A stretch of DNA of 64,000 bases. Origin: Nelumbo lutea (Eukaryota > Streptophyta > Magnoliopsida > Proteales > Nelumbonaceae). The DNA lies in NCBI GenBank assembly GCA_022828595.1, contig JAKGHH010000008.1, forward strand, positions 21,816,378 to 21,880,377. The letters are read 5' to 3'. The translations under genes were made by a program, and so were the position numbers. The stretch's first letter is position 1; each line of letters starts with the position of its first letter. The notes below the pieces were generated by a model. The model saw only the letters and a list, made by a program, of their open reading frames with translations, was not told the origin of the DNA and ran no database searches. This document shows positions 11,901-22,971 of the stretch, one piece after another.

Positions 11901-12930
11901 AACCAACATTCTTAATTTTCAAGCCTGCTCCATTTGTAGTTCGAATTTGATCTGTCTCACTGTAAGAGGAGTGAAGTTTCAAGTTGTCGAGCTCTAAATT
12001 TAGATGATTTGTAGCTCCAGAATCTAGATACCAACTCCCATCATTATTTGTGGAAGCAAAATTGATTGAGTTTGTTGCCCGGTCTAAATCACCATCTCTG
12101 TGATACCTGAAATAACAATTCTTTGCAGTGTGATTTTTCTTTTTACAGATCTAACAAGGTCCAAGATTAGTACTCGTCTTTTTATTTTCACTAGTGGTTT
12201 GCTAGTTTTTTCTGGGTCGATTATCTTGATCTTTGTTCTTGTTATGATTGAATCTAGACCCTCCTTGCTGATGTCCACGTTGGGCAACATGGACACTTGG
12301 TATAGTAGGACCTATGCTTGTCCTCAGAGCTTCCAATTTGAGTTCATGATTGCAAAGCATTCTTTGAATATCATCAAAAGTAAGTGAATCAGTTAGAGTA
12401 CTCACAGATGTCACGAAGGCTTCATAATCTGATATGAGACCAGTTAAGGTTTTAATCACCAAGTCTTGATCAGTAATGGGTTGTCCAGCCATGGAAAGGT
12501 TATACGAAATATTCTTGACCTTTTTGTAGATATTCAGTCATTGGCATGGTGCCTTTTCTTAGGTGCATAAGTTCTACATGAAGTTGCATGACTCTGACCT
12601 TGGACCAGGAGGCAAATAATCTTTCTAGAGTGCTCTAAATAGATCTGGTTGTGGTGCAACTGATGACTTGGCTGAGGGCACTCTCAATGAGTGTGGATAG
12701 CATCCAACTAAGTAGTAGTTGGTCTTGTTTCTAGCACTAGGTTGGAGATCCTTTGCCCATCTTCTTCAATGATTTGAGGTGAACATGGTAAGGACCCATT
12801 AGCAAATCCGATTAGATCCGAACCATCTAACGCCAGAAGAACTTGTGATCTCCAAAGCATGTAGTTATGTCGATCTAGCTTCATAGTGACGAGCTGACCA
12901 AGGTTTGTGGTGAACATGCTTCCAATCTAG
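8902..12930 (-). pseudogene. copia Gag-Pol remnants
   Basis: In order on the minus strand: gag of UBN2 type (12202-12930, LVTMKLDRHNYMLWRSQVLL); zinc knuckle near 12130; protease (WYLDSGATNHL near 12030); gag-pre-integrase (about 11500-11680, RFGHLAPNIV); integrase core (10915-11470, FWWESFYIAAYLCNRMPSK); RT (9547-10449, TWDLVSKPKGHNIITCKWV and catalytic VYVDDI); RNase H (8902-9444, GFYVFLGNNPMSWCSKKQQT). The reading frame is broken at least between gag and protease, inside integrase, and between RT and RNase H. Confidence 0.88.
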
Positions 12931-13021
12931 AGTTGTCTGATTTGGATTTAAAGGATTGAAACAGAGGAGGTCGAAGTAGAGCTGGTGTTACTGACCATGG
13001 TGACCTAGAGCTCTGATACCA

Positions 13022-13203
13022 TAAAAGATAACGTAAGAGAAAAGATGATGGACAATTTTATTAAAGTGATTGAGTTACATATATAGGTACAAGTGATTGA
13101 GTTCTATCAGAACACTTCAATGTTGAGTAGATGAGGATAAGCAAGAGCTGGATGTTATCATGCATTGGATAGATACGTAAGCTGGATGTTACGTTATCTA
13201 ATA
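13022..13203 (-). repeat. copia LTR (5' LTR of the element)
   Basis: 182 bp, with a small internal duplication (AGTGATTGAGTT twice) absent from the left LTR. It adjoins the primer binding site on its left side. Confidence 0.85.
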
Positions 13204-14299
13204 GGCACCATCAACTTTGATTATAAGGCTGTCTGAGTTGAGAGAGAACCAATTGGCCTTGCCTGAGTGATAAAAATCTTTGAGCTGAGCCGGAACCTGG
13301 AGATAGAAGAACAGAACTATTGTAGATCAAGGTGGGCTCGTTCACGTGTTTGCTAAGTTTGCTGTCTTTAGAGTCAATTTATCTGGACCTCATATCCATC
13401 GGAATGTGTTGCTTCCTTGTCAACAAGTCAACAAGAACTTGTCTGTAATCAGTCAATAGGACAAAAAAAAAAAAAAAAACTCCTGGAATTTTATATTGTT
13501 TTATGGTGTTCTTTTAGTTGCTGAAGATTTCTGGTGTTTATATTTGAAAGATTTCTTCCTTTTTTATTTTTTATTTTTCTGTTTGTGGTTAAAAACTTTC
13601 ATCCAAGGATAGATGATAGTGAATTTAGAGCTAGTTCACAGCTGGAACCAGAATTAGAATCCCTTGGAATTTGAGGCAGAAGGTCTATTCCCCCACCTGT
13701 TTGGTTAAGATTAAAATTAGAATGGGAATCATAATTGGGTGGAATAGATTCTCATTCCCAAAGGAGAGGGAGGGTATGCTGCCATTCTACCAAGTTCTAC
13801 GAAAGCAGTTGGAATTCGGACCATTCTGATTCGAGTTCGGAACCCCTATTCCCCCAAACCAAATGGAGATGCCAAAGGTTATTCATTTGCATAACCCACG
13901 CGTTTCACAAACAAGAAAGAACATGAGAACATTACAACACTTCTGCAGCTTCGTCTTAGGCATCTCATTGGCTGAAACAAGAACCAAGAACACCGTATTT
14001 CAGTATCCCACCAAACTAACCAGAATTTGGATTTATACATGAATATTTTTAATAAACTGTTGTCATGGTCTTATACGTGAGACGTTACAAGAAGTGATGG
14101 AAAATTCTGGAGGACCCACCAAAATTATTATGCGCTCTAAACCGTATGGAGGCTAGTGGTAGAACATTTGATATTTTTGGACATAATCCCAACCCTAAGC
14201 AAGGAAGGACGACAGTTCTTGTGTTCCATGTGCTTCACCATCTCAAAGTGGCTAGAAATTTCTGGACCCAAAATTATCCCGTTTATGATGACAACCTTC
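13204..14299. other. Spacer with a duplicated block
   Basis: About 13480-13640 resembles 29560-29700, so it belongs to the segmental duplication. An A-run lies at 13463-13480. No gene recognised. Confidence 0.5.
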
Positions 14300-15155
14300 A
14301 ATAGGTTGTTTTTCCCCCCAACATTTTCTGGATCCCCCGCCATAGTACTTGGCTATTTTGTGGAGGCTGAGACATCATAAAACGGCGAAATGTTTGAAAA
14401 AGGATAGGTCTGCTAGCTGGGCTTTCCACTGAATGATATATTATAGTTGATAGTTGATTTGTAGGCAGGCCCAGAAGAGATTATGATCCCTGGATAGTTG
14501 GATTATTGTACCTGGAATTTCTATTGATAGCCAAATTTGAGAATACAATTTATTGCCATATGTTTATATTAAAAATGCAAAGCCTGTAACTCAGAGTAGA
14601 TGAACTTTTGTTTAGGTTGTTTTCCATGGAACAAAAACTTTATTTCTTTTTCCCAAGGATAGTCTGATCAATTGACTTTCAATTGATTGCCCTACCTTAA
14701 GCCAAAAGTATGAATTTATTAATTCAGTTAAGTAACTTGTAACTAGAGAATAAAAGTATGAATTTATTAATTAAGTGAAAAGAGTGTGGGGAGGACTGAA
14801 ATTTCTTTAAATGTGAGACTCCGCACTAAGGGAAGGGAGCATCCCTCTGGCTGAATCAAGTTTTCTCATGAATTAGATGAATTAAATGCCCAAGATATAG
14901 GTTGGTATGCATTTAGTAGAATGTACACACCTTGTATAGGTTTGTAAGGAAACTTTTACCAACTTTATATGGGTTTTCCTGTCTTTCCTTTTCTTTCCCT
15001 ATCTTTTCCTCCAAACCAAACATAGACTTAGTAGAATGTACAAAAATGGGAGAAAGAGAGAGAGAGAGAGAGATTCTTGCTAGTAAAACATAGAACATAG
15101 GCCTTATTATTCTAGTATTAATTAACATTTTCTAGTAAAGGATGCTTGAGTTTTT

Positions 15156-15207
15156 GTCCCACATGGGAAAGGAGTAAAGAAATGGCAAGGAGAGCTGAAC
15201 TATAAAA
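15156..15207 (+). promoter_or_regulatory. snRNA promoter of U2 copy 1: USE and TATA
   Basis: GTCCCACATGG at 15156-15166 matches the plant upstream sequence element except at its end. TATAAAAT starts at 15201, 34 bp on, the spacing of Pol II-type plant snRNA genes. Confidence 0.8.
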
Positions 15208-15232
15208 TCCAAATTGAGAGGCAAAAGAAAGC

Positions 15233-15405
15233 ATACCTTTCTCAGTCTTTTGGCTTAGATCAAGTGAAGTATCTGTTCTTATCAGTTTAATATCTGATAC
15301 GTGGGCCATTGGTTCACATGATATTAAATTAATTTTTCTTGGGGGAGCGCCCACTTCAGTAGCTTGCCACTGGGACCTTCAAGCGTCGCCCATGCGTTGC
15401 TTGAG
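15233..15405 (+). pseudogene. U2: U2 snRNA copy 1, 3'-truncated and mutated
   Basis: It begins ATACCTTTCTC and keeps TATCTGTTCTTATCAGTTTA and a good Sm site (AATTTTTC). Two faults: the branch-site pairing stretch reads GAAGTA where U2 has GTAGTA, and the gene ends at CATGCGTTGCTTGAG, so the last hairpin and CCACCA end are missing. Changes in stem I (CAGTCTTTTGGCTTAG) also weaken it. The promoter is intact, so it may still be transcribed. Confidence 0.82.
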
Positions 15406-15420
15406 AGTGATATCTTATGA

Positions 15421-16006
15421 TTTATCTGATTCTTGGACTTATTCTTCTAACCTCTATAATAGGAAAATTGTGTCATAGTGTACTATTTACACTGAATCAT
15501 CAAATCTATTTTGGCCTCGTTTAACAAAGGTATGATGGTTTTCTACGATGGAGGGCTATTTTGGTTTTACCACATGTCCGCTTTCATATTCCATGTCGGC
15601 ACTCCACAGTCCACACCCACATCACATTGTACGGGAGCTTTTTCTCAAAATTTATTTTTTCAATAATTTTTTAATTTGATAATGATTTTTAGGCTAAACT
15701 TCAGGAAAATGATTGGTAATGAAAGCCTACCCAATAGGTTCGACTACCATTAAACTTCAACATGGTAATGAAGTCCACGACATGGTGTTAAACTTCAACA
15801 ATCAAGCCACTGCATCGAAGGAGATTTGCTCTTTGTCATTTCTTGCCTCAGGAAGAAGATTGAAACTCCGTGGAGATTAAGTTACAATAATAGAAGTATG
15901 CAGCCATCTGACGGAGATGCTGGAGCTTGGAGCTGTGTACTCCCATTCCCATCTTGAAGAAAACCAAGTAGCTGATTGGATTATGCGAAATGCTCTTAAT
16001 GTTAAT
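15421..16006. other. Spacer
   Basis: No gene or clear element recognised. Confidence 0.5.
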
Positions 16007-16402
16007 TAGGGGTGTAAATAGATCGAATTCGAATCAATATCTGAATTAGAATGCAATTAAATATTCGAATATTCGATTCTATTCGAATTTGATTAATTAA
16101 CTATTTTAGGTAATTAATAAATATAAAATAAATATTTTATTTATATAAAGTATATAAATATATAAATTAGTTATATAATTTAATTATTATATATATAAAT
16201 TATATAAAATATTTAAAAATTTTATATATTATATATAAGAATTAAGTAATCGGTCGAATTCGGATATTTATTGAATCGAATTAAGTCATATCCGAATTCG
16301 AATCCGATTAACTATTTGGTATGAATAGGATATCCGAATTCGATTCAATTATGTTGAATCTTGAATTCAGAATCGGATTTTCGAATACCGTTGATACCCC
16401 TA
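16007..16402. mobile_element. hAT-type MITE, TAGGGGTGT family (396 bp)
   Basis: It starts TAGGGGTGTAAATAG and ends GTTGATACCCCTA, imperfect inverted ends. It is flanked by ATGTTAAT (15999-16006) and ATGCTAAT (16403-16410), an 8 bp target duplication with one change. The interior is very AT-rich and non-coding. Confidence 0.82.
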
Positions 16403-16692
16403 ATGCTAATGCCCCCCTCAACTTCTTCTCTTTCTCCCTCCCCCTGCATCTTGAAATTGGCCAGACTTGTGTAGAGCTATCCCAGACTTGTGTAGTTCTT
16501 GAAATACCGTTGGGGTGATCTTTGGGGTAGAGCTATCCCAGACTTGTGTAGTTCTTCCTTACCTTACCAAAAAAAAAGGATTTTTAGGCTGAAATTGGCC
16601 ACATGAATGGGGTAAAGTGGTTTGCATGAATAGGGTTGCAAGAGAAAGCAAACAAGTAAGACATCTTTTTTGTTCTCCAGCCATGTCATTTA

Positions 16693-16921
16693 GGCTCAGT
16701 TTGGAAGGAGCACACATGCAAATTTGTGGAGTACAAAACCTTGCATTTTGTATTATTTTCTATATATTTGTACTGTATATATTTGTATTTGTATTCTTTC
16801 CAAATCGAGCTTGGAAGGAATACAAATACAAATACGTAGAGTGAACAACCTTATATTTTGTATTATTTTATATACATTTGTACTTTACATATTTGCATTT
16901 GTACTCTTTTGATACTGAGCC
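16693..16921. mobile_element. Tourist-like MITE, GGCTCAGTTTGG family, double copy
   Basis: Ends GGCTCAGTTTGGAAGGAG and GATACTGAGCC, flanked by TTA (16690-16692, 16922-16924), typical of PIF/Harbinger MITEs. An extra end in the middle suggests two copies fused. Confidence 0.7.
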
Positions 16922-16924
16922 TTA

Positions 16925-17198
16925 GGTTGTGTTTGGTTGAAATGCAAATTTACTTGCACTAGTACAAATGCATAGGAGTGTAAATGTAAAAAATGCAAAT
17001 TCTTGTTTAATTTTGTTTTGAATTTTACTTTATTTTGCTTCAAGTATTAATTTACTTCATTTATACTGTACTACAATCAAACAAAATAAGCTACAATTAA
17101 TTTGAAACAAAAATATGTCAAAATTTACATTCAAATCATTTGCACTGTCATAGTTTTACATCAGTGCAAATTTACTTGCATTGCAACCAAACACAGCG
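16925..17198. mobile_element. MITE with about 35 bp inverted ends, directly abutting the previous one
   Basis: Left GGTTGTGTTTGGTTG and right CAACCAAACACAGCG, with both arms continuing into TGCAAATTTACTTGCA. Flanked by TA on each side. No coding capacity. Confidence 0.72.
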
Positions 17199-17539
17199 TA
17201 GGTTTATTCACAAGTTCAAAGCATCCATATAATCCGGTATTCTGGGTGTATTAGACTTTGTAACAGCACACTCTACAGAAATAAGACCTCTCTACCCTCT
17301 AAAACGGGCTAAACCCCGAAACACCTATTAATTATCTGTATCAGCGATCCATCGATACGTGATACATACAAAAATTGTAATCCTTAACCTGACCTAACCT
17401 CACGCTACCAAGATTCCTTTGCATTTTCTTAACTCTTTAGTCTTTATATATTATCCACCAAACATCCTGTATTGTTGTGACTTTTGCAAAAGATGAAGAT
17501 ATCTTAATCCAAGCTTATATACCTGTCAATTCTTCACCA

Positions 17540-18370
17540 CCTTAAGTTAGTGGATTAATTACTATGAAAAATTTGCATTAATTTTTGTGTTTGGTTGGCT
17601 GAACTGTGCTGCACCTTATGTGTACTAACATGATGAGACCCATGAAAACCATATCCATATTACATTGCAGATGTACTGCTGCTAGCTAGCTTATAAGAAT
17701 TTTAGGATTCCTCACAAATTTGTAGCAATTGAAATTGATGATCCCAGCAGAGGTGGTTATGCTGAGTAGAGAATGTGAGCCCTATATAATTTATTTTTCA
17801 TTAGTTCAAAATTGTGAAATTTGGAGTTGGGGATAGGTCTAAATGGTCATTAGGTTGAATTAACGTTTTAAAAAACGACCTGGAAGTGGAATCTTTCTGG
17901 CCACCAGTTTTTAGGTTGATGGACCGAATGTTCGGTTTGAATGGATGGTCCATTTTGGACAGTAAAATTAAAAAAATTAAAAAATAATTAAAAAAATAAA
18001 AACAGTTAAAAAACATTGAACGATCGACAGTTCAACCACCCAGGTCAATGATTTATTGATTTTTCAATGGTTTTTAACCAGATTCCAAATTTGGGATAAA
18101 GCAGAACCAATTGCTTGGACGGTTCCCAGGCCAAACGGTCTGACTGTCTGGTTCAACAATGGTTCGAAAACGTTGTGTTGAATATTCAACAATCTTTCAA
18201 GTGATGTGGTTTCTTTCTATATATTCTATATCAAAATATTTTGCAAATTACTGTAAACCTTTTAGGAAATTTCCTTTTTTGTCAAAAAAAATTCTTAGCT
18301 TTTCAATTTTTTGAGCCAATTAAAGATGACTACATTCGTGATTACACTTCTTACCAAGTGTGACCCACTT
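17540..18370 (+). repeat. Segmental duplication copy B1 (with MITE insert)
   Basis: It pairs with 19690-20290. Shared: GGATTCCTCACAAATTTGTA, TTGATGATCCCAG and GAGCCAATTA-AGATGACTAC. B1 alone holds the MITE at 17861-18175. Confidence 0.78.
17861..18175. mobile_element. hAT-type MITE, AACGTTTTAAAAAACG variant (315 bp)
   Basis: Inverted ends AACGTTTTAAAA and TTCGAAAACGTT. Flanked by GGTTGAAT (17853-17860) and TGTTGAAT (18176-18183). The paralogous site near 19970 reads AAGGTTGAATATTTCAAG with no insert, confirming the limits. Confidence 0.82.
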
Positions 18371-18756
18371 CCACTGGATTATGACTTTTGAGTAAAATGA
18401 TACAGTACTTCAATTGCCTAGTGTCTCATTTGGATTCCTTTTATTTAGGAAACACTAGGGTGTTTTTATTATAATCACTTAGATCTGCTGAAACGTTGAA
18501 GTAAGCAGCCAAACGTAGTCAAGGGTGTAGATGTGTGAAATAACCAGTCAGTTTGGATTGGCTCCAGCAACTGGATTATTTATTATGCATATTGCTTGCA
18601 TACGTACAAGGAGGTTGCTTGTAGAGTAGTTCAGAAATAAGAGCGTGAGAACTGAGAACAGACACCCCACCTGGTAGATGGTTATCAGAGTTCCATCCCA
18701 ATATCCAATATCGGTTAAGAGAGGAGAAGACCACTAACCAACGCCTCTATATCACA

Positions 18757-19017
18757 CACTGTTTTCAAAGCCGGACCGGACTTGAAAAACCTGGACCGGT
18801 TCCATTTTCCTTCAAAATTGTTTTTTTTTTTTTTCAAAATTGTTGATTTTGGTCAGCAAACCGCTGAACCGGCCGGTTAATTGTTCGAATTGTTTTGACC
18901 GTTTTCCAATTTTTTAATTTTTTTTTGTTTTCTTGTCAAAATGGGTTGGTCGTTCGGTTCAAACCGGTAACCGGACCCCTAATCGGTTCGGTCATCGGTT
19001 CATTTTTAAAAACCATG
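18757..19017. mobile_element. hAT-type MITE, CATGGTTTTTAAAA family (261 bp)
   Basis: Ends CACTGTTTTCAAAGCC and TTTTTAAAAACCATG, flanked by a perfect 8 bp duplication ATATCACA (18749-18756, 19018-19025). The interior is rich in AACCGGT-type words, as in the 23801 copy. Confidence 0.82.
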
Positions 19018-19249
19018 ATATCACATGCTTCTGGGTTTGTTCTAAACTTACACAGACATGCGATGAGTACAAAGCAAACTATTCTTTCGCATTTTACTAA
19101 AAAACTAGCGAAGGGGCCCCTGTGTTGCAGGGGCTTGTTGATAAACTATCAAGCTCGAGCTTGATTTGAATTAGAAACTTGAGCTCGAGATCAACTTGAA
19201 TCAAAAGCTCAAAAGTTCGACTTCGGCTACGAGTGAAAGTTTATTTTCC

Positions 19250-19510
19250 TGGGTGGGTAAGTGATACCTATCTCCTAGGTGGATAAATTAACTTTCCCAT
19301 ATAGAAGAAAGTTGTCGATACTTGAATGGGACAAAAGTGCCTCTTTTAATAATGAATTTTTTTATGGCTAAGATTGTCATTGCCTTGTTTACATGGGAAA
19401 TAAAAAAACATGGGTACGCATTTATCCAGGTAAGTCTTTCTTGAAAAACACTTACCCAGATAAATGCATTTAGTGACTTTCCAAAAAGCGAACGGGACAT
19501 TAAACTTGAC
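19250..19510. mobile_element. MITE-like repeat, family shared with 43.2 and 55.1 kb
   Basis: It shares CTAGGTGG-TAAAT-AACTTTCC, ATACTTGAAT-GACAAAA and AATGGTCAT-type blocks with 55100-55370 (same strand) and 43228-43490 (reverse strand). Exact ends are unclear here. Confidence 0.55.
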
Positions 19511-19689
19511 TTAACCCACCCTAACAAAAGCTCTTCTTTGTCACTTCATCACTTTTTTTATTAAAAAATGTAGATATTTTATCCCAAGGCTGTGTTTGGT
19601 TTGAATGAAATCTGTACACAAGGTAGAGAAGGAAAAGGAAACGGCAGGTTTCCCTGCCAAGACTTCATCACCTTTAATCTTTGCTTTGC

Positions 19690-20290
19690 TGTTTTTTTTT
19701 TCTTCATTCAATTTACCAAAAGTAATTTAATATGAAAACTTCGCATTAACTTTTGTGTTTGCTGGGTTCAGTTGGCTCGACTCTAGTGCACCTGGTGTGC
19801 ACTAGACATGATGTAGCGCTGCTGATTTTTAGAATTCTAGGATTCCTCACAAATTTGTAGTAATTGAAAATTGATGATCCCAGTAGAGGCGGCTGAGTGA
19901 GCCCTAATTTATCTATCATTAGCTCAAAACTATGAGATTTGAAGTTGGGGATTGATCTCATTTAATGAAGAAGGTTGAATATTTCAAGTGGCATGGTTTC
20001 CTTCTGTAAATTCTATATCAAAACCTTTTAGTTTAGGAAAGTTTATATTAAAACCTCAAGATCCATAAACCTATTACCTAAATACTAATACAAGGAACAG
20101 ATGGTTTGAACCAAAGTTTTGAATAGGTAACAAGTTTAGAGGTTCACTTGAACCAAAGGTTGTGAAGCTTTTTCATGTTAAGGAAATTTCTTAGCTTTTC
20201 ACATTTTTGAGCCAATTAGAGATGACTACGTTAGTGATTACACTCTTTTAGGTGCTACTCATCCCTCATCCAAGTGGTCTTAGGCCATAT
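19690..20290 (+). repeat. Segmental duplication copy B2 (empty of the MITE)
   Basis: Partner of 17540-18370; see there. It keeps the uninterrupted target GGTTGAATATTTCAAG near 19970. Confidence 0.78.
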
Positions 20291-20773
20291 AACGCCCGGC
20301 AAGTGAGGAGAACATAGACCACAAGTTAGTAGATATGGGAGTGGAGTATACTTGGCAATTGGGTTGGATCAACACACTTTGGGTTGGATTGGGTTATGAA
20401 ATGTTAGACCTTAATTTTAAATGTTTGGGTTAGGGTTGACCCATGGGTCAATTCGGGTTATCTCAAAAAATAATTGAAATTTAAAAAAATAAAAAAAAAA
20501 CACATGAAAAATGTTAAAGTTAAAGAATTAACATTAAAATTTTAAATATAAAATAAAAAAACTTAAACATTTAACAATTTAAAGAGTAAACAATAAAGAA
20601 TAAAGACTAAATAGAACAAATTAAAGAGTGAAAACTTCTAATTAAACTTAACAAACATTTCATCTTCCCAACATCCCTCTCCAGATTGTCTCATTTCGTA
20701 GTAGGTGCAATATAGAAAAAAGAGAGAGACTCTTGGTATTAGTGGGCTGTGGCGTCTGAAAGCTGAGATTTTT

Positions 20774-20826
20774 GTCCCACATGGGAGAGGAGGAGAGAGG
20801 TGGCAAGGAGAACTGAATTATAAAAT
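20774..20826 (+). promoter_or_regulatory. snRNA promoter of U2 copy 2: USE and TATA
   Basis: GTCCCACATGG at 20774-20784 and TATAAAAT from 20819; 34 bp between them. Confidence 0.85.
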
Positions 20827-20850
20827 CCAAATAGAGATAAAATATCAAAC

Positions 20851-21049
20851 ATACCTTTCTCGGCCTTTTGGCTAAGATCAAGTGTAGTATCTGTTCTTAT
20901 CAGTTTAATATCTGATACGTGGGCCATTGGCCTACATGATATTAAATTAATTTTTCTTGGGGAAAGGTCCACCTCATTAGCTTGCTACTGGGGCCTTCAA
21001 GCATCGCCCGTGCGTTGCACTACTGCACGGGCCTGGTACACCCCCACCA
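20851..21049 (+). ncRNA. U2: U2 spliceosomal snRNA, copy 2 (complete)
   Basis: U2 pairs with the intron branch site in the spliceosome. This copy starts ATACCTTTCTCGGCCTTTTG and keeps the branch-site stretch GTAGTA, the Sm site (AATTTTTC) and the closing hairpin (CCGTGCG...CTGCACGGGCC). It ends CACCCCCACCA, about 199 nt, the usual U2 size. The upstream element and TATA are correctly spaced. It is the best-preserved U2 in the window and the most likely to work; expression is not shown by sequence alone. Confidence 0.92.
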
Positions 21050-21600
21050 ATTCCAGCTCTTAGGTTTTCTTATTATGCACGGGACTTGTTCTAAGTTCTA
21101 AACCACAAGTTAGTGGGCCACACGTTAAACATGGTTTTGGACGGTCCACTAGTATTGGGCTGATTCATCCATCTAATTCTATCAAGCTGTCCATGTAACC
21201 TCTGTACCATCAAAAAATCTATTTTGTTGTCAAACATTAAAATTCATCTTTTTAATCATTTATTAATCTGAAAATCATATCATATATTCATACGATTTGT
21301 TCTAAATAGATGGTAGTCATCTTTAGGCTGAGATTGGCCACATGAATAAAGGGTGTTAACATGTAGGACCTTTTCTAAGTGCTCAGATATGCTGTCATAG
21401 GAAAAATGGATCTATCCCAACCTGAATTAATTTTTTTCTAGGTTAAATTGCATATAGGTACTCAGTATTTTGGGGGTAGTCTCACTTTAGGGCATTCATA
21501 TATACATATAATATAATGCTAAGTAAAATTACCATTCCAATAAAAAATCATATAACATAGTCCTCAAAAAAGGGTAGTGTTTCATGGCCCAATATATTCC
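21050..21600. other. Spacer downstream of U2 copy 2
   Basis: A block near 21120 (GGTTTTGGACGGTCC) recurs downstream of U2 copy 4 near 36460, so the duplication extends past the genes. No gene seen. Confidence 0.5.
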
Positions 21601-21635
21601 TATTCCTAGGAATGAATTTAAAAGTAACAAAAAAA

Positions 21636-22500
21636 ACTTATGTGATCCACCAAATGCCACAGATCCGGGGTAGTACCATCACCCCCGGAATTTAACATAT
21701 TTGCAGCAAGCAAAGAGTCTGAGAGTACAGTAATAATTTTGGGATTGTTCCTGGAAGCAAACAAAACAGCAGCTCGGATAGCGCTCAGTTCCATTCCTAG
21801 CACTAAGACATTCAACTGAGATTTCCCCCTTATAGTATCCAGAAAGCTACCATTATTAGATAGGCACACAAAAGCATATGGCCCTAGGTCACTACTACTA
21901 CTACTTAAACTTCCATCATAGAAGAAGATATATTCACCATTATTTGTTAAATTGCTCCAAATAGTGGTTACAAGAGTCTTTTCTTTGGATTATCCAGGTT
22001 TTCCAAACTAGAAGCAAAGATACCATCCTTCATGGCTCTTACAATACAGGTCATAACTTTTTGGGCAGGCCAGACTTTACCTCTAAACAAAAGATCATTC
22101 CTAAACCACCAGATATGATAAACAATAATAACCACCCAGGAAAAGAAAGAGACCCTATCTTTGGGAGGTTAGGCACTGAAAAGCAGTTAAAATTAGATTA
22201 ACCATAGAAGAATGACCCTCAAACACTAGGCTCCCCATAGGGGAAGCAAACTAGATAGCCTGAGCAAAGGGATAGTAAAAGAAAAGATGCATAGCACTAT
22301 AACAGACTTAGTAGCTGAATGGCAGAAATTACAACTAGTTTGACAAGCAAAACCCTTGAATGCCAAGACCTCAGAAGAGAGGACAAAACCCCTCACAGCT
22401 TGGCATAAGAAAAGCCTATACCAAGGTAAAACGGGAAGAAAGCACGCCTTTCTGATGAGGGTTATCATGTTTGGTGTCAAAGTAAAACTTTTGCCTGAGT
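21636..22500 (-). mobile_element. LINE remnant: zinc-binding RT tail and RNase H
   Basis: On the minus strand: WYRLFLCQAVRGFVLSSE and TSCNFCHSATKS (zf-RVT type region, 22226-22480); a piece like WWFRNDLLFRGK near 22090; then RNase H (FYDGSLSSSSSDLG, MELSAIRAAVLFAS and VLSDSLLAANML, 21640-21950). Frames shift between the blocks. 5'-truncated and dead. Confidence 0.75.
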
Positions 22501-22895
22501 AGAAATGTTGGATAATTGAGTTTCAATAGCCAAATATTCGATTCAGTTCGAATCTATCCTTGCATACAATGAACCCTTCTCCCATTTTTTATGGAACTTA
22601 CTGCCTTATCAAGGGAATGATTTTTTTTTTTTTTTTAATTAACTTGTAAAGAAAAGGGAGTGATTAATATGGACATATTCATTACAATTGGGTTTCCTTC
22701 CATCCTCCATATGTAGTCCTGAAAGCTCCGTGTATAAGAACCGAGTCATCCATTTCTTTATACTTGGTGGGACCCCATGCAAGACATCGGCTATCCATTA
22801 AAGCGGACCATAGTTGATCTTACAAGTGCAAGAAAGAGGTTTGTCACGGGAGGATGGAGTATCTGGGGTACAGTTAGAGAAATTTGTTGGTTTTT

Positions 22896-22950
22896 GTCCC
22901 ACATCGGCTAAATAAAAACGAAGCAAGGGAGATGAAAGTGTATATATAAA
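22896..22950 (+). promoter_or_regulatory. snRNA promoter of U1 at 22.97 kb: perfect USE and TATA
   Basis: GTCCCACATCG at 22896-22906 fits the plant USE consensus fully. TATATATAAA starts at 22941, 34 bp further. Confidence 0.88.
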
Positions 22951-22971
22951 GATAAAGAAAAAGAGAAATAC

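Larger units (their letters stand above)
8728..13203 (-). mobile_element. Ty1/copia LTR retrotransposon (4.5 kb, decayed)
   Basis: Short LTRs lie at 8728-8896 and 13022-13203, and a 5 bp target duplication GGCAC at 8723-8727 and 13204-13208. On the minus strand the 5' LTR (right) is followed directly by TGGTATCAGAGC (about 13009-13020), the initiator-Met tRNA primer site common in plant copia. A purine tract precedes the left LTR. The internal order is gag, protease, integrase, RT, RNase H, which defines copia. The LTRs differ at few positions, but the coding region has several stops and frameshifts, so the element is not autonomous. Confidence 0.92.
14300..15420 (+). repeat. Segmental duplication copy A (ends in U2 copy 1)
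   Basis: It aligns by eye with 33850-34260 plus 35790-36430: shared GTGGAGGCTGAGACA, GAAGAGATTATGA, GGGGAGGACT and GGTATGCATTTAGTAGAA, then the U2 promoter and gene. The other copy has an extra 1.5 kb in the middle. Confidence 0.75.

Noticed and set aside
20660..20972. Minus-strand frames overlapping U2 copy 2, with similar frames at the other U2 copies
   Set aside because: They are antisense readings of the conserved U2 gene and promoter (shared SCxPMAHVSDIKLIRTDT), not proteins.
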